Translations under genes and position numbers: made by a program
Notes under the pieces: generated by a model
What the model saw: the letters and a program-made list of their open reading frames with translations, nothing else
The model's database searches: none
Told to the model about the DNA's origin: nothing
Shown here: one piece after another, positions 1 through 8,677 of the stretch
Layout: every line of letters starts with the position of its first letter
How positions within the stretch are numbered: the stretch's first letter is position 1
NCBI RefSeq assembly: GCF_023634025.1
Contig: NZ_JALJCW010000002.1
Coordinates: forward strand, 186,001-250,000
Reading direction: 5' to 3'
Origin: Hanstruepera flava
GTDB lineage: Bacteria; Bacteroidota; Bacteroidia; Flavobacteriales; Flavobacteriaceae
DNA: 64,000 bases

Positions 1-892
1 ATAATATACTCGAACCATTATCAAGTCTATTAAATTCATTAATTAGATTTTTTAAATCTAAAGCTTGTTCGTGTTGAATTTGAGTATTGTCGCGTTTACT
101 AGTAAAATAGAGGATATTCTCTTTAACAAAAGGACAATAATCCATTTTATGAGAATTAACAGTGCTTCCTAAATTTTCAGCTTGAGTCCATCCTATATTC
201 GTTTTTTTACTGATGTAAATATCACCACTACCATATCCACCAGTTCTGTTATAACCGCCAAATAAAATATAAGATTCATCTGGGGCAATAAAAGCGTTGT
301 ATTCATAGCTTTCAGAATTTATGGAATCTGGTAAAGCCTTTGGTTCTTGATACTTACCGTTTTTTAAAACACTAACATAGATATCATCCTTTCGGTTTTT
401 TGAAGTATCATCTCGTGTAAAATAAAAATTACCATTATCAGCAATTGAAGGATAAAATTCACCATGCTCCGTATTAATGGGCGCACCTAAATTTTTGGGT
501 TCTGACCAAGGGTTCTTTAAACTAGATCGTTCAACATACCAAATGTCAAAATCTTTTGGCTCCAATGAATCATCTAAAGGTCTTGTTGACACAAAATATA
601 GCTTTAAGCCGTCAGGAGAAAAACAAGGTTCTAAATCAAAGTGTTTTCCAGAAAAGGATGCAACTTGAGGTTTGCTCCAAGTCGTATTATTTTTTTTAAC
701 ACTTATAACGGCTGATAAATTGCCCATAACACTCTGCGCAGTAAATAGAACTTCATTGCCATCTGGCGAAATGGTAATATCACGAACATTCGGAAATTGT
801 TTGGTGATTTCAGGTATAAATGGTTTAGGTATATTTTGACTAAAACAGAAGTTTATGCTCAATAAAAAAATTAGTACGTAGAGTTTTTTCAT
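1..892 (-). CDS. Secreted PD40 (TolB/WD40-like) beta-propeller protein, C-terminus outside window
   Basis: The minus strand is open from an ATG at 892 to the window edge, about 297 codons without a stop, so the gene is cut at its 3' end. The first 19 residues (MKKLYVLIFLLSINFCFSQ) form a signal peptide with a flavobacterial cleavage site. The mature part carries repeated propeller blades with the PD40 signature SPDG: TISPDGNEVLFTA near residue 48 and CFSPDGLKLYFVS near 95. Later blades read YPSIADNGNFYFT and FIAPDESYILFGG. PD40 repeats are known from TolB and OmpA-linked periplasmic proteins. The exact role cannot be read here, and a C-terminal OmpA or peptidase domain may lie outside. No promoter was recognised. 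Confidence 0.8.
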   Translation of the reverse strand, partial: MKKLYVLIFLLSINFCFSQNIPKPFIPEITKQFPNVRDITISPDGNEVLFTAQSVMGNLSAVISVKKNNTTWSKPQVASFSGKHFDLEPCFSPDGLKLYFVSTRPLDDSLEPKDFDIWYVERSSLKNPWSEPKNLGAPINTEHGEFYPSIADNGNFYFTRDDTSKNRKDDIYVSVLKNGKYQEPKALPDSINSESYEYNAFIAPDESYILFGGYNRTGGYGSGDIYISKKTNIGWTQAENLGSTVNSHKMDYCPFVKENILYFTSKRDNTQIQHEQALDLKNLINEFNRLDNGSSIL

Positions 893-997
893 GTTTTATA
901 TATTATGATAATACAAGATAGGAATTGAATGTTTAGTTACTTCATAAGGAATTGTTAATCTGTAACTATTTATCAATGAAGTACAATTCTAAAGTAC

Positions 998-1005
998 TAC
1001 TTTTG
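998..1005 (+). promoter_or_regulatory. Candidate flavobacterial -7 element (TACTTTTG) before the MATE gene
   Basis: TACTTTTG fits the consensus TAnnTTTG and lies only five bases before the ATG at 1010, which would make the transcript nearly leaderless. I see no convincing TTG -33 box at the right distance, so this is weak. Confidence 0.35.
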
Positions 1006-1009
1006 CCAA

Positions 1010-2395
1010 ATGGTATTAAGCGCATACACCAAAGAATTTAAGTACAATTGGCAATTAGCATCACCTGTTATGTTAGGGATGCTAGGTCATACTTTTGTGA
1101 GTTTTGTTGATAATATCATGGTTGGGCAGTTGGGAACGGCTGAACTTGCTGCAGTATCGTTGGGTAACAGTTTTATGTTTATTGCCATGTCTTTAGGTAT
1201 TGGTTTTTCAACAGCCATTACACCTTTGGTAGCTGAAGCAGATGCTGAAAATAATTTTGTATCTGGAAAATCGGCTTTTAAACATGGCTTATTTCTTTGT
1301 ATGGTTTTAGGTATCCTGTTGTTTCTAATGGTGTTTTTTGCAAAACCCCTTATGTATCTCATGAAGCAACCAGCCGAAGTTGTGGAGTTAGCCATTCCGT
1401 ATTTAGATTTGGTAGCATTTTCATTAATTCCTTTAGTGTCTTTTCAAGCTTTTAAACAGTTTAGTGACGGCTTGTCAATGACGCGCTATCCCATGTATGC
1501 TACATTGGTAGCGAATATTGTAAATGTGGCTCTAAACTACGTGTTGATTTTTGGGAAATTAGGGTTTCCGCAATTGGGTATAGTTGGCGCAGCTTATGGT
1601 ACATTAATATCCCGTTTTGTAATGGTTGGTTTTTTGTGGTGGCTCTTAAAGGGACATGAAAAATCTAAAGCCTATGTTACCCAAATCAAACTGTTTGTAT
1701 TGAATTCTAGTATGATTAAAAAAATCATGAGCTTGGGTTCACCAAGTGCTATGCAAATGTTTTTTGAAGTAGCTATTTTTACGGCAGCAATTTGGTTAAG
1801 TGGATTGTTGGGCAAGAATGCCCAAGCAGCTAATCAAATTGCATTAAATCTGTCATCAATGACCTTTATGGTTGCTATGGGTTTAAGTGTAGCGTCTATG
1901 ATACGGGTTGGGAATCAAAAAGGATTGCAGAATTATTTGGAGTTAAGGCGTATTGCATTTTCATTATTTTTAATGGGTACTTTATTTGCCATATGTTTCG
2001 GACTTTTATTTTTTGCCTTTCATACCGAATTGCCAAAATTATATTTGGATCAAAAAGATATTTTGAATGCCATTGATAATACTGAAGTTATGGCTATTGC
2101 TTCAAAACTATTGATAGCAGCTGCTATTTTTCAAATAAGTGATAGTATACAAGTGGTGGTTCTAGGTGCTTTAAGGGGCTTGCAAGATGTTAAAATACCA
2201 ACTCTAATAACATTTATTTCGTATTGGGTTGTTGGTTTTCCAATAAGTATTTACTTTGGTAAAGCAGATAGTTTGGGTAGTTTTGGAATCTGGCTTGGCT
2301 TATTAGCTGGTTTGACTACTGCTGCTATTTTATTGTATATTAGATTTAATTATTTAACAAAAAAGTTGATTGATGCAAAACATGGAACTTCCTAA
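1010..2395 (+). CDS. MATE family efflux transporter (NorM-like)
   Basis: Predicted cation-coupled multidrug/organic-cation exporter of the inner membrane, 461 residues, the usual MATE length. It has about twelve hydrophobic segments. The N-terminal signature runs LASPVMLGMLGHTFVSFVDN and IMVGQLGTAELAAVSLGNS. The start of the second half is GSPSAMQMFFEVAIFTAA, which shows the internal two-fold repeat of the family. The ATG at 1010 is the first in frame. The next gene begins inside its last codons, suggesting co-transcription with 2382-2609 and the PAP2 gene. It is far from the polysaccharide locus and resembles MATE, not Wzx, so I do not assign it a flippase role. Substrate unknown. Confidence 0.93.
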   Translation: MVLSAYTKEFKYNWQLASPVMLGMLGHTFVSFVDNIMVGQLGTAELAAVSLGNSFMFIAMSLGIGFSTAITPLVAEADAENNFVSGKSAFKHGLFLCMVLGILLFLMVFFAKPLMYLMKQPAEVVELAIPYLDLVAFSLIPLVSFQAFKQFSDGLSMTRYPMYATLVANIVNVALNYVLIFGKLGFPQLGIVGAAYGTLISRFVMVGFLWWLLKGHEKSKAYVTQIKLFVLNSSMIKKIMSLGSPSAMQMFFEVAIFTAAIWLSGLLGKNAQAANQIALNLSSMTFMVAMGLSVASMIRVGNQKGLQNYLELRRIAFSLFLMGTLFAICFGLLFFAFHTELPKLYLDQKDILNAIDNTEVMAIASKLLIAAAIFQISDSIQVVVLGALRGLQDVKIPTLITFISYWVVGFPISIYFGKADSLGSFGIWLGLLAGLTTAAILLYIRFNYLTKKLIDAKHGTS

Positions 2396-2609
2396 ATTTA
2401 TTTTAGGTGATAATACTGATTATCCAAACGCTATTTATGTAATACATACCGAGTTTCCTAGGTTTATAATTAATCTAGAAAATGATGATGTAGAATGGTT
2501 GGAGGATTTTGATCAACAAGATCAACGTGAATTGGAAAATGAAGCTGAAAACTTAATTGAACAAGCCAACTCATTTTACGATAGGGAAGTGGAACGCTAC
2601 GAAGAATAG
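2382..2609 (+). CDS. Small conserved acidic hypothetical protein
   Basis: About 75 residues, strongly acidic, no membrane segment or signal peptide. It begins MELPKFILGDNTDYP and ends with a probable amphipathic helix (ENLIEQANSFYDREVERYEE). Three possible starts are in frame: TTG 2370, ATG 2373 and ATG 2382. I chose 2382 because MELPKF reads like a clean N-terminus. All overlap the 3' end of the MATE gene by 14-26 bases, and the stop is followed two bases later by the ATG of the PAP2 gene, so the three look like one operon. I do not recognise a named domain; function unknown. Confidence 0.7.
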   Translation: MELPKFILGDNTDYPNAIYVIHTEFPRFIINLENDDVEWLEDFDQQDQRELENEAENLIEQANSFYDREVERYEE

Positions 2610-2611
2610 TT

Positions 2612-3187
2612 ATGTTAGAACAATTAGTGCAGTTAGATACAGACCTTTTCTTGTACCTTAATAATTTAGGGACAACCACATGGGATCCTTTTTGGATGTT
2701 TTATACCACAAAATTCTACTGGATACCGCTATATGCCGTTTTGTTATTTTTGATTTACAAGATGCCGAATCCTAAAATTTTTATTCTAACTGTTGTTTTA
2801 ATAGTTTTAATGATTTCATTTACCGACCAGATTACTAATGTGTTTAAAAAAGTTCTGGTAATGCGATTAAGACCTTGTCATGACCCCTTGTTGGAAGGTT
2901 TAGTGCGATTAGTTAAACCAAATTGTGGAGGACAGTTCGGTTATTTTTCTGGTCATGCTTCCAACTCTATGGCCGTAGCCATATTTACAGGATTTATGCT
3001 GCGTTATCGCTTTAAATACTTGCTTTATATTTTAATAGCCTGGTCAATTGGTATGGGGTATAGCCGTATTTATATTGGAGTTCACTACCCACTTGATGTG
3101 TTAAGTGGATGGGTTTTTGGTGGACTCTCAGGTTATATGTTTTATCGTTTGGATAAATACTTTCAAAACCGATTTAGAATGCGCTAA
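2612..3187 (+). CDS. PAP2 family membrane phosphatase
   Basis: Integral membrane lipid phosphatase, probably acting on undecaprenyl pyrophosphate or a phosphatidic-acid-type lipid at the outer face of the inner membrane. 191 residues with about five hydrophobic helices. The three PAP2 motifs are present in order: KKVLVMRLRP, SGHASN and SRIYIGVHYPLD, the last supplying the catalytic histidine. It follows the small acidic gene by two bases. It ends at 3187, abutting the stop of the convergent GT39 gene at 3188 with no room for a terminator. The family is certain; the lipid substrate is not. Confidence 0.92.
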   Translation: MLEQLVQLDTDLFLYLNNLGTTTWDPFWMFYTTKFYWIPLYAVLLFLIYKMPNPKIFILTVVLIVLMISFTDQITNVFKKVLVMRLRPCHDPLLEGLVRLVKPNCGGQFGYFSGHASNSMAVAIFTGFMLRYRFKYLLYILIAWSIGMGYSRIYIGVHYPLDVLSGWVFGGLSGYMFYRLDKYFQNRFRMR

Positions 3188-4816
3188 CTATCGTTTGGTT
3201 AGAATGTAGTAGTTGGCTCGTAAGCGTTCTTTATATTGTTTGGAATCTGTATCAACTTTGTTTAAATCAAAAACGCCCTGTTTTTCAATTTGATATAAAG
3301 ATTGCATATAATCGGAATCTTCAGGGCTGATTCCAATGGTCAATAAACCAAAGGTGTCATCTTTTGGAAATTCAATAGAGCCATCTTCTAATTTTATGGC
3401 TGGAATTTTATCACCATATTGCCAAATAACTTCTGGAGCGATATAATTAAATTGATAAAGATTTAAATCGCTAGTTTCTTTCAAATTACTGATTGGACGG
3501 TAGGTTTTACTCTCAAACGCTTGTTTTAAGGGCAAAGCCAGAATAAGTAGTGCAGCAAACAGTCCAAATGTTAAATAAAATACAGTAGATATTCGCTTGC
3601 GTTTTAAGCTCTTAAAAATTAAAACTCCAATACCCAATAGAATGATACTTGACGATATGAAATAGAAATAATATCCATCCAAATTATGTTTTAAAAACCA
3701 TCCAGCTAGAAAAGAAAATACAATGCCTATCAATCCAATTAAGCCAAAATTGAAGTAAATAGGAAAAGTTTCCCGCTTATCTTTTAAGGTTTTAAATTCA
3801 CGAATTAAATAATCGATGTAAAAACTGATATTTATGGACAATGGAATTAAAACAGGCATTAAATAGCGTGACTTTTTCTCTGGAATAATCGATAACAATA
3901 CAACTGCCAAGAGGGTCCACAATAAGCTAAACTGATATGCTTTTAAATGCCTTACTCGATTTTTTAAGTACGGATACAATAAGCTGATAAATGCAGGAAT
4001 AGTCCAAATACCGCTTTGCGTAAAAAAGCTCCAATAATAGTAAAACGGCCTAACGTTATAACTACTCCAATTCCCAGTTTCTTTTTCAGCAATAGCTGTA
4101 AACGTTATAGGGTCATAAGTGCGAACATACAAATACCACCATCCACCAAGTAAAATACCAACAACTATAATACTTACAATAGCTATAAGTTTTTTGGAAA
4201 ACGGTTTATAAGTAAAGGTAAAACCATACGCTAATAAAAAAGGTAGAAGTAAAGCATATAGCGAAACAGGCCCTTTACTTAAAAACGAACAGCCTAAAAA
4301 TACACTTGCCGGTAACGCATATTTAAAATGAAATTTTTCATGTTCAAAAAACTGAAACAAATAGTAGAGGGAAACGCACATAAAACCATGGGTAAATATA
4401 TCCCAAGGTGCTTCTATTATAATACCTATTACGTAAAATGATGAGCCCACAATTAAAGCGTTTCTGAATGCAAAAAAGGTATTTTGGGTCAGCTTATTTG
4501 AAAGTTTAAATACAAAAACAACAAGTAAAACCACAAATAAAGCTGCAGGCAGCCGCATGGCAAACACACTTTTAATACCAAAAACTGAAGCTGAAATAGC
4601 GGTAAGCCAAGTTGGTAGCGGTGGTTTTTCATAACGGGCTTCACCATTCATGGTGGTTAATAGCCAATTATTATCGCTTAACATTTCTCTGGCTGTAATA
4701 AAATTACGGGCTTCCATTATGGTTACTTCTAATACATTTAAATTAGGTAGCAGCATAACCATAAATATTATGCAAAGTGTTAATAAAGGATAAGAATTAA
4801 CGAGTCGCTTTAGCAT
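3188..4816 (-). CDS. GT39-family membrane glycosyltransferase (ArnT/PMT-like)
   Basis: Polytopic inner-membrane glycosyltransferase of 542 residues with roughly a dozen hydrophobic segments, expected to move a sugar from a polyprenyl-phosphate donor to a lipid or protein acceptor at the periplasmic face. The first extracytoplasmic loop holds the acidic motif (EARNFITAREM) and the KPPLPTW motif typical of ArnT/PMT enzymes. The C-terminal 150 residues after the last helix are soluble. It is the last gene of a three-gene minus-strand operon: its start overlaps the LAB_N gene by 20 bases, and that gene overlaps the GT2 gene by four. GT2 (donor maker), LAB_N and GT39 together suggest lipid A or envelope glycan modification. 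Confidence 0.9.
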   Translation of the reverse strand: MLKRLVNSYPLLTLCIIFMVMLLPNLNVLEVTIMEARNFITAREMLSDNNWLLTTMNGEARYEKPPLPTWLTAISASVFGIKSVFAMRLPAALFVVLLVVFVFKLSNKLTQNTFFAFRNALIVGSSFYVIGIIIEAPWDIFTHGFMCVSLYYLFQFFEHEKFHFKYALPASVFLGCSFLSKGPVSLYALLLPFLLAYGFTFTYKPFSKKLIAIVSIIVVGILLGGWWYLYVRTYDPITFTAIAEKETGNWSSYNVRPFYYYWSFFTQSGIWTIPAFISLLYPYLKNRVRHLKAYQFSLLWTLLAVVLLSIIPEKKSRYLMPVLIPLSINISFYIDYLIREFKTLKDKRETFPIYFNFGLIGLIGIVFSFLAGWFLKHNLDGYYFYFISSSIILLGIGVLIFKSLKRKRISTVFYLTFGLFAALLILALPLKQAFESKTYRPISNLKETSDLNLYQFNYIAPEVIWQYGDKIPAIKLEDGSIEFPKDDTFGLLTIGISPEDSDYMQSLYQIEKQGVFDLNKVDTDSKQYKERLRANYYILTKR

Positions 4817-5429
4817 ATCGGTAAATTAAAACTAAATTTCTAACATAAATTGTAGCGCCCAAAATATGCCCTACAAATAAAACTGGGTCTTTTCTAAAAA
4901 CGGCATAAGTTAAAATTAATAGAGACCCTATTAAACTTAAAGACCAAAACCCCATAGGTAAAGAAGATTCTTTTTGCTTTTCAGAATATATCCATTGATA
5001 AACAAAACGTAGAGTAAAAACTACCTGAGAAACAATACCAAGGATTAATAACCATAAAGGAATAGCGTCGTTTTTAAATAACTTCTCTACATCTATGGTG
5101 TTATTATTAAAATAGTAAATGACAATAAATGATGGCATTAATAAAATAAACCATTGCAGCCATTTGGGTATCTGTTCCCATTTGTCCTGTAACTGGAGAT
5201 TTCTAATGTAAATAAAATAGGTTAAACCTTGGCCGAGCATAATGGCAAAGTCATCTCGTAAATAGCCATATACAAATAATAGAAATGAGGCTATTAAGCT
5301 TAAGGTCCAAAAAATAGTTGGTGTAATAACACGACCTTCTTTTTCTGAATAAATCCACTGAATTATAAGTCGCGAGGAAAATAATATTTGAGCCAAAAAC
5401 CCAATGCTATATATTAACCAATGACTCAT
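4797..5429 (-). CDS. Duplicated lipid-A-disaccharide-synthase N-terminal (LAB_N) membrane protein
   Basis: 210 residues made of two tandem copies of the LAB_N domain, each with three membrane helices. Copy 1 (residues about 3-80) reads FLAQILFSSRLIIQWIYSEK, and copy 2 (about 123-205) reads IVSQVVFTLRFVYQWIYSEK. Both continue to a P-x-x-FW-SLSLI stretch and end in YIRNL/YVRNL. LAB_N is found fused to LpxB or next to ArnC/ArnT-like enzymes. Its biochemical role is not settled; a small-transporter-like helper for polyprenyl-linked sugars is often supposed. It sits between GT2 and GT39 genes with overlapping ends, so it is translationally coupled to both. Confidence 0.85.
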   Translation of the reverse strand: MSHWLIYSIGFLAQILFSSRLIIQWIYSEKEGRVITPTIFWTLSLIASFLLFVYGYLRDDFAIMLGQGLTYFIYIRNLQLQDKWEQIPKWLQWFILLMPSFIVIYYFNNNTIDVEKLFKNDAIPLWLLILGIVSQVVFTLRFVYQWIYSEKQKESSLPMGFWSLSLIGSLLILTYAVFRKDPVLFVGHILGATIYVRNLVLIYRYAKATR

Positions 5430-6142
5430 TCGCTAGTTTTGCTAACAGTATAGTTAATGTACTTTTTCTTCATCCATAAATAGGCAAAGCAATCCATTAA
5501 AGGGCCTATAAGTCTGTTCCAAACACCAAATTTAGCCTGACCCGCTACACGGGGAAAATGTTGAACCGGAATTTGGATAATTTTACCTTGTTGTAGTAAA
5601 ATCATAGCGGGTAAAAATCGATGTAAGCCTTTAAACATGGGGATTCGTTTGGCATAAACTGTTTTTATCACTTTTAAAGGACAGCCTGTATCGTCCATGC
5701 CATCGTTGGTAAAGGCTCTGCGAATACCATTGGCAATGGTTGAAGACATGTTTTTTACAAATGAATCTTTTCGGTTTGCTCGTACACCAGTTACTAAATC
5801 ATACTCTCCAATATGCTCCAACAATAAATTAAAATCTTCAGGAGCTGTTTGCAAATCAGAATCTATATACCCAACCAATTCAGTATCTGCGTAATCAAAC
5901 CCAGCTTTTATGGCAGCACTTAAACCTCTGTTTTCAGCAAAAGAAATAAAATGAAAACTTGCATTTCTATTTGATATGGTTTCAATAAGTTCTTGACTGT
6001 TATCTTTTGAGCCATCGTTAACAAATAAAACTTTAGTTTTTCTTGAGGCTATTTTTATATAGGATAGGAGTTCTTTTTCAACACGTAGTAAATTATCTTC
6101 TTCATTATAAACAGGTACTATAATGGTAAATTGGTAATCCAT
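5426..6142 (-). CDS. GT2 glycosyltransferase (dolichol/undecaprenyl-phosphate sugar synthase-like)
   Basis: 238-residue GT-A enzyme predicted to transfer a sugar from a nucleotide donor to undecaprenyl phosphate, feeding the GT39 enzyme downstream. The N-terminus is IIVPVYNEEDNLLRVEKEL, followed by VNDGSKDNS, then GYIDSDLQTAPEDF with the metal-binding D-x-D, as in ArnC/DPM1. It lacks the C-terminal membrane helices of ArnC, so it is the soluble short form. First gene of the minus-strand operon; its TGA overlaps the ATG of the LAB_N gene. The candidate promoter at 6163 would give a very short leader. Confidence 0.9.
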   Translation of the reverse strand: MDYQFTIIVPVYNEEDNLLRVEKELLSYIKIASRKTKVLFVNDGSKDNSQELIETISNRNASFHFISFAENRGLSAAIKAGFDYADTELVGYIDSDLQTAPEDFNLLLEHIGEYDLVTGVRANRKDSFVKNMSSTIANGIRRAFTNDGMDDTGCPLKVIKTVYAKRIPMFKGLHRFLPAMILLQQGKIIQIPVQHFPRVAGQAKFGVWNRLIGPLMDCFAYLWMKKKYINYTVSKTSE

Positions 6143-6162
6143 ATTACACGTAGTTAGTTATG

Positions 6163-6170
6163 CAAATGTA
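6163..6170 (-). promoter_or_regulatory. Candidate -7 element for the GT2-LAB_N-GT39 operon
   Basis: On the minus strand this reads TACATTTG, a match to TAnnTTTG, 20 bases before the ATG at 6142. No TTG is seen at 17-23 bases further upstream. Confidence 0.4.
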
Positions 6171-6309
6171 TTCTTTTTTGGATAAAACCATACGAAGGAC
6201 TAAAAATGTTTTAAGTTATAAGCTGTATAATTGAGGGCTAATTAAACAGGATTATAATGGGTGTATTAAAAGGAGTTAAAAAAAAAGTGGCTGGTACAAG
6301 GAGAACTTT

Positions 6310-7398
6310 CTATAATCCTTGTTTTAAGCTTAAAAGGTATTCTGCGGCTACAAACGGAGTGGTTTGATTAGTTTCTATAAGTTTAAGCTGTTCAACTAAA
6401 GCTGTTTTTATCTTGTGGTGATTAAAAAAAGCATTCTGTAGATTATCTTTTACAGTCTGGATTAACCAATATTTGTTTTGTTCTTGCCGTCTTTCATTAA
6501 AAAACTGGTTTCCTTTAGTTAATGTAACATAATCTTCAATAGTTTGCCAGATATCCGAAATACCTTCGTTATGTAAGGCACTACATAGTTGAACTTTAGG
6601 TGTCCAACCGGAAGCTTTTTCAGGATAAAGATGGAGGGCACGGTTAAACTCTACTTTGGCTAATTTGGCACGTTTAATATTATCATTATCCGCTTTGTTT
6701 ATGGCAATAGCATCAGCCATTTCAATAATACCACGTTTTATACCTTGAAGCTCATCACCAGCTCCAGCTAATTTAAGAAGTAAAAAGAAATCTACCATAC
6801 TATGTACGGCAGTTTCACTTTGTCCTACACCTACTGTTTCAATTAGAATAGTATCAAACCCGGCAGCTTCACATAAAATAATCGTTTCACGTGTTTTTCG
6901 GGCAACACCTCCCAATGAATCGCCAGAAGGAGAAGGCCTAATAAATACATTGGTGTCTTTTACCAAATCCTCCATTCGGGTTTTATCACCAAGAATACTT
7001 CCTTTGGTTAGAGAACTACTAGGGTCAATGGCCAATACAGCGACTTTTTTACCTAAAGCAGATAAGTGTTTGCCTAAAGACTCAATAAAAGTACTTTTGC
7101 CAACTCCAGGAACTCCGGTTATGCCAATTCTAACCGACTTGTTAGCGTGCGGTAGACATGCTTTGATAATTGTATTGGCTTTCTCTAAATGCTTACTGTT
7201 TTTGCTCTCTATTAACGTGATGGCTCTACTTAATGCAGTAACTTGCCCTTTTAGAATTTCGGAAACTAGAGTGTCTGTAGAAACCGATTGCAGACGTTTT
7301 TGCTTAATTTTATGTATGGCATTAGTATTAGTGATTTCAGGATATGAAACACCTTTTTGTTCTGATAATGCCGTTTTATGTCTGCTTTTTTTAGTCAA
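6310..7398 (-). CDS. meaB: Methylmalonyl-CoA mutase-associated G-protein chaperone MeaB
   Basis: GTPase that loads and protects adenosylcobalamin in methylmalonyl-CoA mutase (MeaB/ArgK, human MMAA family), cytoplasmic. 362 residues, usual length. The Walker A is GVPGVGKST near residues 94-102, followed by AIDPSSS, ETVGVGQSE and the base-recognition INKAD. The 40-residue N-terminal arm is basic and of low conservation. The start overlaps the stop of the DUF2911 gene by eight bases, so the two are likely one transcript. The mutase genes are not in the window, but the matching cobalamin adenosyltransferase is at 20908-21480. Confidence 0.95.
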   Translation of the reverse strand: MTKKSRHKTALSEQKGVSYPEITNTNAIHKIKQKRLQSVSTDTLVSEILKGQVTALSRAITLIESKNSKHLEKANTIIKACLPHANKSVRIGITGVPGVGKSTFIESLGKHLSALGKKVAVLAIDPSSSLTKGSILGDKTRMEDLVKDTNVFIRPSPSGDSLGGVARKTRETIILCEAAGFDTILIETVGVGQSETAVHSMVDFFLLLKLAGAGDELQGIKRGIIEMADAIAINKADNDNIKRAKLAKVEFNRALHLYPEKASGWTPKVQLCSALHNEGISDIWQTIEDYVTLTKGNQFFNERRQEQNKYWLIQTVKDNLQNAFFNHHKIKTALVEQLKLIETNQTTPFVAAEYLLSLKQGL

Positions 7399-7957
7399 AA
7401 GTTTTTAAAGGTATACCAATTTTGGTGTTGTCCCAAGCCATGGTTAATGATATACTGTCTAGTGTATTGTTAAAGCCAATGGTGAATTGCTCTACTACCT
7501 GATTTAAGTGTTCAACAGGAACAGAAATATTTACAACGTCAAATTCGGGTTCTCGTAACGGATTCATTTTGGCATCAACACCCCAAGGATATTGTTTACT
7601 ATTAAACATAACCTGCCATGTAGAATCGTTGGGTATGGTCCATAGCGTATACTTTCCGGCTGGTAATGAGTCGTTACCAATTTTTAAAGGTTTAGAACAT
7701 TTAAATGTAGTAGCCTCATTAGCACCAGTACGCCAGACTTTGTTGTAAGGAACTAAACCGCCAAAAATGTCTCGGCCGCGTTTTGATGGTCTGTTGTATA
7801 CTACTTCAAAGACTAAATCATTTTCTATAAGCTTAACAGTATCTATCGGACTCTTTCTTTTTGCCAAAAGGCTATCGTCTACAAAATAAGAATACAAAAA
7901 AAGACTCACTGCTATGAGTACCAATAAGCCAAAAAACCATCGAAATTTATTATTCAT
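7391..7957 (-). CDS. DUF2911 protein, membrane-anchored
   Basis: 188 residues. A single N-terminal hydrophobic helix (about residues 7-26, WFFGLLVLIAVSLFLYSYF) acts as anchor or uncleaved signal. The rest is a DUF2911 beta domain, recognisable by YNRPSKRGRDIFGGLVPY, VWRTGANEATTF and AGKYTLWTIPND. The family is common in Bacteroidota, often secreted, and its function is unknown. The gene precedes meaB with an eight-base overlap, which may be simple co-transcription. Confidence 0.88.
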   Translation of the reverse strand: MNNKFRWFFGLLVLIAVSLFLYSYFVDDSLLAKRKSPIDTVKLIENDLVFEVVYNRPSKRGRDIFGGLVPYNKVWRTGANEATTFKCSKPLKIGNDSLPAGKYTLWTIPNDSTWQVMFNSKQYPWGVDAKMNPLREPEFDVVNISVPVEHLNQVVEQFTIGFNNTLDSISLTMAWDNTKIGIPLKTFD

Positions 7958-8125
7958 TTCCCCAAAAAATAGTGTTATAAAGATACTTTAAATGTTATTT
8001 GTAATAAAATAGTAAACCATAAAATTTATACAAATTTTTATCTGTGAAAAAAATTATATCTTTTTTGCAACAACAGAATTTTTTGTTCGTCTTTAAGATG
8101 AACCAAACCAAAAACCAAACAAAGC

Positions 8126-8677
8126 ATGTTTCAAATAGACATTGTTGAAAAATGCAAACAAAACGATCGTAAAGCACAAATGCAGTTGTACAACCAGTAC
8201 TGCAATGGTATGTATAGTGTTGCTAAACGATTTGTAAAACATGATGCCGAAGCCGAAGATGTTGTTCAAGACGCTTTTATTAAAGCGTTTACAAAACTTC
8301 ATCAGTATAATGCAGAAGTAACGTTTGGAGCTTGGTTAAAACGTATTGTTGTTAATACTAGTATTGATGCTTTAAAATCTAAAAAACAACGCCTTGTTGA
8401 ATTGGATGATGTGCACTTAAAAGTTGTTGATACTGGAGATGATGACAAATGGTTGGCAGATGATGCTGTGAGTATAGATGAAATAAAAGAAGCTATAAAT
8501 CAACTGTCTGACAAATACAAGTATGTCGTTATGTTGTTTTTAATTGAAGGCTATGACCATCAAGAAATTTCAGAAATTTTAAATATTTCAGAAGTGGCTT
8601 CAAGAACACAGCTATATAGAGGTAAATTACAGTTGCAAAAATTGCTAAAACAAAAACAAAATGGCACAGGATATTAG
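8126..8677 (+). CDS. ECF-type RNA polymerase sigma-70 factor
   Basis: 183 residues with sigma region 2 (residues about 15-80, containing DAEAEDVVQDAFIKAF) and region 4 (about 125-175, with YDHQEISEILNISEVASRTQ as the helix-turn-helix and QLYRGKLQLQKLL after it). No region 1 or 3, so ECF class. The next gene begins 17 bases before its stop and encodes a membrane protein of anti-sigma type, and the third gene encodes a secreted adhesin-like protein. This is the usual layout of a self-regulated envelope-sensing sigma operon. No certain promoter was found in the 168-base upstream gap. Confidence 0.93.
   Translation: MFQIDIVEKCKQNDRKAQMQLYNQYCNGMYSVAKRFVKHDAEAEDVVQDAFIKAFTKLHQYNAEVTFGAWLKRIVVNTSIDALKSKKQRLVELDDVHLKVVDTGDDDKWLADDAVSIDEIKEAINQLSDKYKYVVMLFLIEGYDHQEISEILNISEVASRTQLYRGKLQLQKLLKQKQNGTGY

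Noticed and set aside
1010-2395. MATE exporter as Wzx-type flippase for the polysaccharide
   Set aside because: It is 24 kb from the locus, of the NorM-like MATE family, and the locus has its own ABC exporter.
6257-6370. Short plus-strand frame (MGVLKGVKKKVAGTRRTFYN...) near the end of meaB
   Set aside because: It runs into the 3' end of meaB on the opposite strand, and no promoter or conservation can be claimed.
6950-7408. 152-codon frame antisense to meaB
   Set aside because: It is a shadow of meaB, whose GTPase motifs are clear on the other strand.
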